DNA of 64,000 nt, taken from assembly GCF_013033965.1 (NCBI RefSeq), contig NZ_WQFE01000001.1:124001-188000 (forward strand). Direction: 5' to 3'. A model generated the notes under the pieces. That model made no database searches and was not told the origin of the DNA. It saw only the letters and a list, made by a program, of their open reading frames with translations. The position numbers were made by a program, and so were the translations under genes. This DNA is from Ruegeria atlantica. GTDB taxonomy: Bacteria > Pseudomonadota > Alphaproteobacteria > Rhodobacterales > Rhodobacteraceae. Positions 56,129 through 64,000 of the stretch are shown here, in pieces (the first letter of the stretch is position 1; each line of letters opens with the position of its first letter).

Positions 56129-57496
56129 ATGTCGTTTACCCGCCGCAGTTTCGCAGGAACATTAGGGGCCGGGCTTCTGTTGCCTAGCACGCTATCCGCT
56201 CAGCAAGATCCCGTGCTCGATGCCGTGCGTTCCACTTTGTACGGAAGCAACGCAGAGTTCGAGAAAGGCATGGCTTTTCTTGCACAACGCGGCAATAGGG
56301 ATGTAGTGCCCGCCCTGCTGACCGGAATGCGATACGCCAGACGGCGCAGCGGCGACATCGCGCAGGTTATGCAAACACTGACCGGTCAGAATTTCGGCCA
56401 GGACTGGTTTGAATGGATGCTGTGGCAGGAAAAGAACCCACAGATCGTGCCGCACCCCTCGCTGATACCGTTCAAGCGCGAGGTCCTGTTGGGGATCGAC
56501 GCGAATTTCGACGTCTTTCTGCAGCCAAAATATCTGCAGCGAAACAAGATGAAGATCCGCTTTGAAGAAATCGCGTGGGGCGGTGTGCACAAAGACGGCA
56601 TCCCTTCGCTGGATAACCCTGCGTTAATCCCGGCTGCGCGCGCAGATTACCTTAAGGACGATGATCTGGTTTTTGGCGTCTCGATCAATGGGGACGAACG
56701 GGCTTACCCGCTGCGGATCATGGGCTGGCACGAGATGTTCAACGAAGTGATTGGCGGGGTTCCGGTGGCCTTGGCGTATTGTACGCTGTGCGGATCTGGA
56801 ATTTTGTTTGAAACGCAGGTTTCAGGTCGGCGGAAACCCCTGATCTTTGGCTCATCCGGGTTTTTGTACCGCTCCAACAAACTGATGTTCGATCGTCAAA
56901 CGCATTCTTTGTGGAACCAATACACGGGCAAGCCGGTCGTCGGCCCCCTTGTCGACAGCGGTATCGAACTAAAGCAGCGCCCAGTGGTCATCACCACATG
57001 GCAAAGCTGGAAAACATCGCACCCACAAACCAAAGTTCTGTCGCGCAATACCGGATACCGCAGGAACTATGGCTCAGGTGTGGTCTATCGAGAGTATTTC
57101 GCGTCGCCTGAACTGATGTTCCCCGCGCTGGTTGACCAGTCGCAGCATCGACAAAAGGACTATGTGTTCACCATCCGCCAATTTGGCGCCGCACGGGCCT
57201 GGCCGCTGGATGCATTCAACGGGACGCGGGTGATCAATGACGCGATTGCCAACCGATCATTGGTCTTGGTCGGCAATGCCGACAAACGCGCCGTGCGCGC
57301 GTATGAGCGCGGATCTCATAAGTTTACCGCGTCAGGCGGCGATCTGGTGGACGAATCGGGTCAGAAATGGACCATGACCGAAGAGGCGCTGATCGGACCC
57401 GGAGGAGTAGAAATGCCCCGAGTCGCAGGTCATATTTCCTACTGGTTTGCGTGGGACAACTATCTGGGTGATACCGCGACCGTGTACCGGCGTTAA
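56129..57496 (+). CDS. DUF3179 domain protein, Tat-exported
   Basis: 455 residues. MSFTRRSFAGTLGAGLLLPSTLSA is a typical Tat signal (S-x-R-R-x-F). The mature part carries DUF3179 signatures: YPLRIMGWHEMFNEVIGGVPVALAYCTLCGSGILFE with the Cys pair, FGSSGFLYRSNKLMFDRQTHSLWNQYTGKPVVGPL. The conserved C-x-x-C suggests a metal or redox site; function unestablished. ATG 56129 chosen for AGAGG upstream and the signal peptide. The end overlaps the convergent clc gene by 4 nt. Confidence 0.9.
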   Translation: MSFTRRSFAGTLGAGLLLPSTLSAQQDPVLDAVRSTLYGSNAEFEKGMAFLAQRGNRDVVPALLTGMRYARRRSGDIAQVMQTLTGQNFGQDWFEWMLWQEKNPQIVPHPSLIPFKREVLLGIDANFDVFLQPKYLQRNKMKIRFEEIAWGGVHKDGIPSLDNPALIPAARADYLKDDDLVFGVSINGDERAYPLRIMGWHEMFNEVIGGVPVALAYCTLCGSGILFETQVSGRRKPLIFGSSGFLYRSNKLMFDRQTHSLWNQYTGKPVVGPLVDSGIELKQRPVVITTWQSWKTSHPQTKVLSRNTGYRRNYGSGVVYREYFASPELMFPALVDQSQHRQKDYVFTIRQFGAARAWPLDAFNGTRVINDAIANRSLVLVGNADKRAVRAYERGSHKFTASGGDLVDESGQKWTMTEEALIGPGGVEMPRVAGHISYWFAWDNYLGDTATVYRR

Positions 57497-59178
57497 GAGT
57501 GCTCTTCGGCTGCAGTGGCCGCCAAGGCACGATTATACGCCTTCAATGCATCGATATGATAAAGTGCCCCTACCGGGTTTTCGCTACCGTCCTCGTCGAC
57601 GATCACAACCGGAATACAGGGGATGTCGTCCCTGTCGAAATACGGCATCGCTGCTTCAAGCGTGGCGCTGGCCTGAACGCACAGCCCTTGCTCGATCAGT
57701 TCAAGCGCCTGCTCTTTCGTGATCGAACGCGAGTCGCCCAAGGGGCGCATGACCGCCCCGGTGCGCAACATGGCCAACAGATAGGCTTGCGGCCCCGCCG
57801 CCAGATGTACGTTGCGGCGTTCTAACTGGGTCAGGAAGAAAGACCGATCCACAAGGCGCGATGCCAAAGCTGTAGACATCGAAACCGAAACCATCACGGC
57901 AAGCCCGATCTGCCAATCCCCGGTCAGTTCAAAAACGATCATCGTGGTTGAAATCGGTGCGCCCAAAACCGCAGCAGCAACGGCCCCCATTCCCGCAAAG
58001 GCGTAAAGCGTATGGGTGCCAGACACATCCGGCAGCAGCCCTGTTGCAATCAGCCCGAAGGCCAACCCGGTTAACGCCCCGATCATCAGCGATGGGGAAA
58101 ACACACCGCCGCCCATACGCCCACCCATGGTGATCGCCACGGCAACCGTTTTAATTACGGCAAACAGAATGGCAAATGTCAGGGTCAGATCGCCAGCTAG
58201 CGCGCGGATCGTCGTCTCATATCCGACGCCGATGATATGTGGGAACCAAATCGCCAGCAGCCCCAGCATCGCGCCTGAAACCGCAGGGCGCAACCAGCCA
58301 GGCAAAGCAAGCCGGTTCTGAATGTGATTGCCGATATCCTCGGCAAAAAAGATCGATCGCATGAGCAGCAGCGAAACCAGACCGCAGATCAGGCCGAGAA
58401 TCAGAAAGGCGGGCAGTTCTACGTAGAATTGCAGGGAACCGGGCGTATCCAGAACAAACTCGGTCACGTCGCCATATTCCAGGCGGTTAATCACCGTTCC
58501 TGCAACCGAGGCAATCACGATAGGGGCAAAGGCATGCACCGCAAAGTGGCGTAACACGACCTCAAGCGCGAACAAGGCACCCGCGATCGGTGAGTTGAAG
58601 CTGGCCGAGACGGCTGCGGCAACAGCACATCCCAACAGGTCGCGCCCAGTGATGCCATCGGCATGAATCCGGTCACTGACCCAGGTCGAGATCACGCCGG
58701 CCATGTGAACGACCGGCCCCTCTCGGCCCGTGGAGCCACCTGTACTGAGCGTAATAAGCGAGGCAAAGAAAGAGGCAATACCCGCCTTGGCTTCGACCCG
58801 ACCATCGGTGACCGCAGCCCCTTCAATGACGTCTGCGACGGATCGCACGCGCCCATCGTCGGTGAACTTGTTCAGGATTACCCCCACGATCAAACCACCG
58901 ACTATCGGTGTGATCAGGATGACAATCCAAGGCAGTTTTTCCGCATGGCTGTGCAACAGCAAAATGTCTTCGGTGTCATAAACATACGCCTGAAGCGACC
59001 GGATCGCCTTGCGGAACCCTAGCGCCATGAAACCCGCCGCAATCCCGATGGCCAGCGCGATGAACCAGAACTGAATTTGGCTGGGCCCGCGCCGCAGCAT
59101 AACCCGCCAAGCGTCCTTGATCGCGGCCAGAGCCTGATTGAGCTGGTTGCGCAGAACGGTGCGGGTTGATTGGGTCAT
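57493..59178 (-). CDS. ClC family anion channel/transporter with C-terminal CBS region
   Basis: 561 residues. GREGP (151-155) supplies the gating glutamate E153 in STGGSTGREGPVVHM. The helix corresponding to the E. coli proton glutamate reads F-A-L-E206-V207, so that position is Val, as in eukaryotic ClC channels. The usual G-S-G-I-P motif of helix D is replaced by GRVRSVADVI. The C-terminal 90 residues (VMRPLGDSRSITKEQALELI; DRDDIPCIPVVIVDEDG) look like CBS sequence. Export or import of chloride or another anion across the inner membrane. Confidence 0.9.
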   Translation of the reverse strand: MTQSTRTVLRNQLNQALAAIKDAWRVMLRRGPSQIQFWFIALAIGIAAGFMALGFRKAIRSLQAYVYDTEDILLLHSHAEKLPWIVILITPIVGGLIVGVILNKFTDDGRVRSVADVIEGAAVTDGRVEAKAGIASFFASLITLSTGGSTGREGPVVHMAGVISTWVSDRIHADGITGRDLLGCAVAAAVSASFNSPIAGALFALEVVLRHFAVHAFAPIVIASVAGTVINRLEYGDVTEFVLDTPGSLQFYVELPAFLILGLICGLVSLLLMRSIFFAEDIGNHIQNRLALPGWLRPAVSGAMLGLLAIWFPHIIGVGYETTIRALAGDLTLTFAILFAVIKTVAVAITMGGRMGGGVFSPSLMIGALTGLAFGLIATGLLPDVSGTHTLYAFAGMGAVAAAVLGAPISTTMIVFELTGDWQIGLAVMVSVSMSTALASRLVDRSFFLTQLERRNVHLAAGPQAYLLAMLRTGAVMRPLGDSRSITKEQALELIEQGLCVQASATLEAAMPYFDRDDIPCIPVVIVDEDGSENPVGALYHIDALKAYNRALAATAAEEHS

Positions 59179-59278
59179 TGGCCCTCGGGGATCACGTCTT
59201 TCCCCTTAGTAAGCCACGGAGCGACCTTATAAAAGTGGGATCGCGACGGATTGAACACAGGAAAGCGGCAGAAAAGCC

Positions 59279-60928
59279 TCAGGCGTCCAAAAGGGCACGG
59301 GCGGCGGCACGGGCCTCGTCCGTAATTGTGTCACCTGCGACCATACGGGCGATTTCGTCCACACGGTCAGGTTCAGCCAACGGAACTACGGTAGACAGCG
59401 TCTGCCCATCGGTAACCTGTTTCTGCACACGCCAATGGTGTGCCGCGCGGGCCGCCACCTGCGGCGAGTGCGTCACCACCAAGACCTGCCCACCATGTGC
59501 CAGAGATGCAAGGCGCCGCCCTACCGCGTCAGCGGTCGCGCCACCAACGCCTCTGTCGATCTCGTCAAAAATCATCGTGCGCGCACTGTCGTCACCCGCT
59601 AGACAGACCTTGAGCGCCAGCAGGAACCGGCTGAGTTCACCGCCCGAGGCGATCTTGTTCAGAGGCCCGGACGGCGCACCGGGGTTGGTGGCCACGGTGA
59701 AGGCAACCGCGTCGGTGCCCTCGGGGCCGGGATCGGCCGGGGTGATTTCGGTCTGGAACACGGCGCGTTCCATCTTCAACGGGGCGAGTTCCGTCATCAC
59801 GGCGGCGTCCAGCTGCCCGGCCGCCTTCTGTCGCGCAGCGCTTAGTTGTGCTGCCGCATCGTCATACGCGGCCTGTGCGGCGTCCACCGCCGCCCGCTGA
59901 TTGGCCAGATCCACGTCACCAGCATCAAGCCGGTTCAAACGATCGCGCAAGGTGTCGGCGAAGGTGCCCAGATCGTCGGGCGCGACGTCGTGTTTACGGG
60001 CCAGTGCGCGGATTGCAAACAGGCGTTCTTCGGCTTGCTCCAATTCCGCCGGATTGAAGTCCAGTTTTTGCAGACATGCGTCGACGCCGTCCTGTGCCTC
60101 ACCCAATTCTATTAATGCGCGTCCCAGTGCCGCGATTGGTTCCTCCAATTGACCGCCCGCATTGTCCGATACGCCTTCAAGCCAGCGCACCGCGTCGGCC
60201 ATCGCCCCCTCGGCCCCGTCCCCGCCCAGCAGAGAAAAAGCGCGGGCAACGTCATCGCGGATGCGCTCGGCCCCTTGCATCATGCGACGGCGGGCGTCGA
60301 GCTCGGCGTCCTCGCCCGGTTGCGGGTCAAGTTGGTCAAGCTCGGAAACCGAGTGCCGCAGAAATTCCTCTTCCGCGCGCATGGCTGCGAGAGACGCTTC
60401 TGTCTGAGCCAACGCCTTGCGCGCGCGGGACATCTCGGACCAGGCGGAACGTACCGCCGCCAGGCGGATTCCCACTCCGGCGTAGTCGTCCAGCATCGCC
60501 CGGTGACCACGCGGGTTTAACAGGCCGCGGTCATCGTGCTGACCGTGCAGTTCGATCAGCGTTTCAGAAAGTGCACGCAGAACCTCACCCGAGCAGCGAC
60601 GATCATTGACCCATGCAGTTTTGCGCCCCTCAGCCGTATTCACACGGCGCAGGATCAGCTCTTGACCGCCGGGCAGCCCCGCTTCGGCCAGAATGTCATG
60701 CGCCGGGTGACCTTCGGTCAGTTCGAATTCGGCCACGACTTCACCCTGAGCGGCCCCTTGCCGGACCAGTTCAGCCCGACCACGCCAGCCCAGAACAAAA
60801 CCCAGCGAATCCAGAAGGATCGATTTGCCCGCACCAGTTTCACCAGTCAAAGCGTTCAGGCCCGGCTGAAACGTCAGTTCCAGCCGGTCGATGATCAGCA
60901 TGTCGCGGATATCGAGGGCGCGCAGCAT
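59279..60928 (-). CDS. recN: DNA repair protein RecN
   Basis: 549 residues, SMC-like ABC ATPase. Walker A ALTGETGAGKSILLDSLGF (about 27-45), two coiled-coil arms, ABC signature IASGGELSRFLLALK and Walker B MIFDEIDRGVGGATADAVG. It organises DNA ends during double-strand break repair. Starts 35 nt after bamD, same strand, so it is expressed with the envelope genes; no LexA-like GAAC/GTTC repeat is visible in that gap. Confidence 0.96.
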   Translation of the reverse strand: MLRALDIRDMLIIDRLELTFQPGLNALTGETGAGKSILLDSLGFVLGWRGRAELVRQGAAQGEVVAEFELTEGHPAHDILAEAGLPGGQELILRRVNTAEGRKTAWVNDRRCSGEVLRALSETLIELHGQHDDRGLLNPRGHRAMLDDYAGVGIRLAAVRSAWSEMSRARKALAQTEASLAAMRAEEEFLRHSVSELDQLDPQPGEDAELDARRRMMQGAERIRDDVARAFSLLGGDGAEGAMADAVRWLEGVSDNAGGQLEEPIAALGRALIELGEAQDGVDACLQKLDFNPAELEQAEERLFAIRALARKHDVAPDDLGTFADTLRDRLNRLDAGDVDLANQRAAVDAAQAAYDDAAAQLSAARQKAAGQLDAAVMTELAPLKMERAVFQTEITPADPGPEGTDAVAFTVATNPGAPSGPLNKIASGGELSRFLLALKVCLAGDDSARTMIFDEIDRGVGGATADAVGRRLASLAHGGQVLVVTHSPQVAARAAHHWRVQKQVTDGQTLSTVVPLAEPDRVDEIARMVAGDTITDEARAAARALLDA

Positions 60929-60963
60929 CGGGTCTTAGCGTCCCACCCCTTTGGCCATGGCGA

Positions 60964-61806
60964 TTACAACCACTCACCTTTGATCGTCTGGCGGTAGATC
61001 GTACTCAGCCAGTTGTTGCCTCGGCTCTTGAGACCCAGACCACGTGAGGTCAACAGCGCATAGCCTGCATCATACCATTCGGACGATTGATAGTTGTACC
61101 CAAGAATGGCACCGGCTGTCTGCGCCTCATCCACCAGACCCAGCGCCAGATAGGCCTCGATCAAGCGATAAAGCGCTTCGGCGGTGTGGGATGTGGTCTG
61201 GAAATCCTCAACCACGACACGGAACCTGTTGATGGCAGCGGAATAGTGATCCTGGCGCAGATAATAGCGCCCAATCTCCATCTCTTTGCCAGCCAGATGG
61301 TCAAAGGCCAGATCGAATTTCAAAACCGCCGAGGTTGCGTATTCGCTATCCGGATAGACTTCGATCACAGTTCGCAGGGATTGCAGCGCCTGAAATGTCA
61401 GGCCCTGATCGCGACCGACCTCGTCAATCTGGTCATAATAGCTGAGCGCCAGAAGATATTGGGCATAAGCCGCATCTTCGTCGGTCGGGTAGAAATCAAT
61501 GTACCGCTGCGCAGCACCTCGGCTCTCTTCGTAGTTTTTATCCGTGTGGTACGAGAACGCCTGCATGATCAGCGCGCGCTTGGCCCAATCGGAATACGGA
61601 TACAGACGTTCAACTTCTGAAAAATACCACGCCGCATCGTCCGAACGATTCTGCGACAGCTCATATTCGCCACGCGTGAAAATCTGTTCAGGAGTGAACC
61701 CTTCCAGGTTCTGATTGCGATCAGCGCCTTTCCCAGCGCACGCCGTCAAAACTGCTGTCAGAAGAATCGCGCTTGCGAACCTGACTGCCGCTTTGGTGCC
61801 AACCAT
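60964..61806 (-). CDS. bamD: Outer membrane assembly lipoprotein BamD
   Basis: 280 residues. Lipoprotein signal with lipobox LTAC (Cys 23), then five TPR units typical of BamD (YELSQNRSDDAAWYFSEVERLYPYSDWAKRALIMQAFSYH; YIDFYPTDEDAAYAQYLLALSYYDQI). Essential partner of BamA in beta-barrel insertion. ATG 61806 chosen for the signal peptide; the longer frame overlaps lpxC. Standard order lpxC-bamD-recN. Confidence 0.95.
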   Translation of the reverse strand: MVGTKAAVRFASAILLTAVLTACAGKGADRNQNLEGFTPEQIFTRGEYELSQNRSDDAAWYFSEVERLYPYSDWAKRALIMQAFSYHTDKNYEESRGAAQRYIDFYPTDEDAAYAQYLLALSYYDQIDEVGRDQGLTFQALQSLRTVIEVYPDSEYATSAVLKFDLAFDHLAGKEMEIGRYYLRQDHYSAAINRFRVVVEDFQTTSHTAEALYRLIEAYLALGLVDEAQTAGAILGYNYQSSEWYDAGYALLTSRGLGLKSRGNNWLSTIYRQTIKGEWL

Positions 61807-61933
61807 TCCGCCTATCCTTGTCGTATTACTTGACGGGGTTAAGCCCCGATTTAGGCCAAGGTCTAGCACATATAATTCCGGTGCAAAACGTCTTATGCGC
61901 ACGTTCGCGGAATTGTCGTCAGAGTTGGTCCAA

Positions 61934-62854
61934 TCAAGCGACTTCCGGGATTTCGTCCCAAACCAGGCCCTGCCCCGGAAGGCGGGCAGCCTGCGCAGGT
62001 GTGCACAGGATCGGACGAACCGCACCCGGCGTTTCGAACAGCTTGCGCAGCAAAGTGTTCGTCATTGCATGGCCGGATTTGTCACCAGTGAAGTGACCAA
62101 AGATCGGGCCGCCTGCCAGATACAGGTCGCCAAGGGCGTCCAGCATTTTGTGGCGCACCGCCTCGTCCGCGTGGCGGAAACCACCCGGAGTAAGGACTTC
62201 GTTACCCTGAACAACAACGGCGTTTTCCAGCGTGCCGCCCAAAGCCAGCCCGTTCTCGCGCATCGCTTCGACATCGGTGCGGCGACAGAAGGTCCGGCAA
62301 TCGCAAAGTTCACGTGCAAACGAGCCGTTGCGCATGTCCAGTGTCTTGGTCTGGCTGCCAATGGCACCGTCTTCAAAATCGATGTGGAAGTCGATAATCA
62401 AACCGTCCGCAGGCGCGATTGATGCGCTGGCACCTTCGCGCACAGCGGTCACCGGCTTAAGAACCTCATACGCCAGAACCGGGCTGGTCTGACGGCGCAC
62501 GCCCTTCGCCATGATACCGCGAACGAAATCAATCGATGATCCGTCCATGATCGGAACCTCTGGGCCATCAATCTCGATCAGCGCGTTATGTATGCCGCAC
62601 CCGGCCAGCGCGGCCATGATGTGTTCAACTGTGGACACGGACACACCCGCGTCGTTGATCAGGCGGGTGCACAGCGGGGTACGCTCGACCACGTCATAGA
62701 TCGCAGGGATGAGGGCATTGCCCAGCTCAATATCCGTCCGTTTAAACCAGATGCCATGACCGGCAGCCGCTGGCTTCAGGACCATCGTCGCAGGCTTACC
62801 GCTATGCAGTCCGACGCCTTTAAACGTGACCGGAGATTTGAGCGTATGTTGCAA
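61934..62854 (-). CDS. lpxC: UDP-3-O-acyl-N-acetylglucosamine deacetylase
   Basis: 306 residues. Zinc ligand H78 in STVEHIMAALAG, further ligands in HKMLDALGDLYL and the GHFTGDKSGHAMTN active-site loop; N-terminal SPVTFKGVGLHSGK. It commits the cell to lipid A synthesis and supplies the pathway in which WaaA acts later. Start is TTG at 62854 with GAGG 6 nt upstream. Follows ftsZ in the order typical of the dcw cluster end. Confidence 0.97.
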   Translation of the reverse strand: MQHTLKSPVTFKGVGLHSGKPATMVLKPAAAGHGIWFKRTDIELGNALIPAIYDVVERTPLCTRLINDAGVSVSTVEHIMAALAGCGIHNALIEIDGPEVPIMDGSSIDFVRGIMAKGVRRQTSPVLAYEVLKPVTAVREGASASIAPADGLIIDFHIDFEDGAIGSQTKTLDMRNGSFARELCDCRTFCRRTDVEAMRENGLALGGTLENAVVVQGNEVLTPGGFRHADEAVRHKMLDALGDLYLAGGPIFGHFTGDKSGHAMTNTLLRKLFETPGAVRPILCTPAQAARLPGQGLVWDEIPEVA

Positions 62855-63009
62855 GGTGAACCTCGAAGAGTGGTGTCCGGCCTCGTTCTGGCCGTGTTGG
62901 ACACTCAGTTAAGGAAGGCAGCGTCAAGGCTCAACTCACTCTTTGTAACCGAATGAAACATGTATGTAACAGATCGGCAAATCCCTGCTTACACCCCCTT
63001 AAAACCCCA

Positions 63010-63047
63010 TAAAATAAAGGAAAAGGGCCGCCATTTGGCGACCCTTT
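63010..63047 (-). terminator. Rho-independent terminator after ftsZ
   Basis: On the minus strand, 11-bp arms (AAAGGGTCGCC / GGCGGCCCTTT, one mismatch) around AAAT are followed by TCCTTTATTTT. About 22 nt after the ftsZ stop, separating ftsZ from lpxC. Confidence 0.85.
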
Positions 63048-63068
63048 GTAATCATTTTGTTACCGCGA

Positions 63069-64000
63069 TCAGTTGGCTTGGCGCCGTAAAAAGGCGGGAA
63101 TTTCGATCCGATCCTGCTCCGGATCGGCCTCATCCCTTGCAGGTGCCGTAGCGTCAGATTGGCGCATAACAGGCTGCTGACGGGGCGGTTGCGCCGGCGT
63201 ATCTGCCGCATGACCGGTCATCCGATCGATCAGACGGTTAAAGCCAAACCGGGGCCGATCATGGGCTTCGTCCTGAGGTGCAGGGGCTGGCTGAGGCGCT
63301 GCGGGACGAACCATCGACGGGCTCCGCTCGGACGGCGGAACGTTCTGCACGGCGGCCTGCAAGCGCTGCAGCGCCTCGGGCGACGGTGTTCCCGCTGCCG
63401 GTTGAGGCTGCGGCGCGACATAGCTTTCGGGCGCAGGCTCAACCGGTTCGGGGGTCGGCTCGAATTCGGCAACGCGCGGCTGATAGGCCGGCGGCGGCAG
63501 GCCATCATCATCCTGTTCGGCGCGCGTCTGAAACTGCGGTTGCGCAGGTTCTGTTGGCGCTTCAAACAGCGAGGGCTCGCGGTTCATCTCTTGCTGCGGC
63601 GCTTGCTCAGCAACTTCTGCAGCAACCGGCGCCTCTTCCTGCACCGGCTCTTCAGCCGAAACAGTGCGGGTTAGCGGTGCAGACATCGAGCGGCGCGCGA
63701 CCGGTACATCCTCAGTCTTTTCGCTGGCGTCGATTCCGGTTGCGACGACCGAAACGCGCATGCCACCTTCCATCGCCGTATCCAGGGTCGAACCCACGAT
63801 GATGTTGGCCTCGGGGTCCACTTCCTCGCGAATACGGTTCGCGGCCTCGTCCAGCTCGAACAGTGTCAGATCGTGCGAACCAGTGATGTTGATCAGAACG
63901 CCCTTGGCACCCTTCAGGCTGATTTCGTCCAGCAGCGGGTTGGCGATCGCCTTCTCGGCAGCCTGAACAGCGCGATCTTCGCCGGTGGCCTCACCGGTTC
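63069..64000 (-). CDS. ftsZ: Cell division protein FtsZ, C-terminal part (5' end cut by window)
   Basis: 310 codons are present. The visible start of the fragment ([21 protein letters not shown]) belongs to the FtsZ GTPase fold end; [31 protein letters not shown] is the classic C-terminal subdomain. A long, P/Q/E-rich disordered linker of about 200 residues follows, as in other alphaproteobacteria, and the tail [10 protein letters not shown] is the conserved peptide for FtsA-type partners. The GTP-binding N-terminus lies outside. Confidence 0.96.
   Translation of the reverse strand, partial: TGEATGEDRAVQAAEKAIANPLLDEISLKGAKGVLINITGSHDLTLFELDEAANRIREEVDPEANIIVGSTLDTAMEGGMRVSVVATGIDASEKTEDVPVARRSMSAPLTRTVSAEEPVQEEAPVAAEVAEQAPQQEMNREPSLFEAPTEPAQPQFQTRAEQDDDGLPPPAYQPRVAEFEPTPEPVEPAPESYVAPQPQPAAGTPSPEALQRLQAAVQNVPPSERSPSMVRPAAPQPAPAPQDEAHDRPRFGFNRLIDRMTGHAADTPAQPPRQQPVMRQSDATAPARDEADPEQDRIEIPAFLRRQAN

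Noticed and set aside
59166-59900. 244-codon plus-strand frame opposite recN
   Set aside because: Low-complexity A/S/R-rich shadow of recN ATPase sequence.

Overview
The window looks like a chromosomal segment of a marine Roseobacter-group alphaproteobacterium (Rhodobacterales, Ruegeria-like). The basis is moderately high GC, recognisable orthologues throughout, and family-typical arrangements: ftsZ-lpxC-bamD-recN, glmU-glmS, pntA-pntB, bolA/dnaJ-like next to cobS/cobT, and leucine catabolism genes beside an acyl-CoA ligase. The assignment rests on reading alone; no database was searched.

Layout. 0-6 kb: leucine/isovalerate catabolism on the minus strand (ivd; then an acyl-CoA ligase, an unknown TPR-like membrane protein and mccB in overlapping order), with an ompW gene on the plus strand between them behind an FNR-type site. 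6-15.3 kb: a DegT-family aminotransferase, phosphoglycolate phosphatase, glmU-glmS (UDP-GlcNAc synthesis), a flavin-type oxidase, an AlkD-like protein, moaA and waaA (Kdo transferase). 15.3-23 kb: M20 amidohydrolase, MFS exporter, DUF3422 protein, pntAB transhydrogenase and an ICMT-like methyltransferase. 23-34.6 kb: kynureninase, a TetR regulator divergent from a two-subunit molybdenum hydroxylase, a class I glutamine amidotransferase, glcG-like and malate synthase G genes, and pepN. 34.7-40.2 kb: an unknown helical protein, gatB, a DUF4177 protein, a VOC protein divergent from a tandem HxlR-type regulator, bolA and a J-domain protein.

40.2-48.7 kb is an AT-richer accessory island splitting the usual bolA/dnaJ - cobS/cobT neighbourhood. 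It holds a Rieske-like protein that has lost all four cluster ligands but kept the disulfide cysteines, two unknown membrane proteins, an anchored leucine-rich-repeat protein, an overlapping pair of unknown soluble proteins, a run of very small genes and a GNAT acetyltransferase. A roughly 60-bp repeat recurs through it. Its core (CAATAAGGAG on the minus strand) serves as the ribosome binding site of several of the small genes. This is the most interesting part of the window.

48.7-64 kb returns to core genome: cobS and cobT (separated by a translationally coupled 63-codon membrane ORF), an aminopeptidase P, a DUF427 protein, a GMC-like oxidoreductase, a Tat-exported DUF3179 protein, a ClC transporter with channel-like residues, and recN, bamD, lpxC and the 3' part of ftsZ. 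No rRNA, tRNA, CRISPR array, transposase or integrase was recognised.
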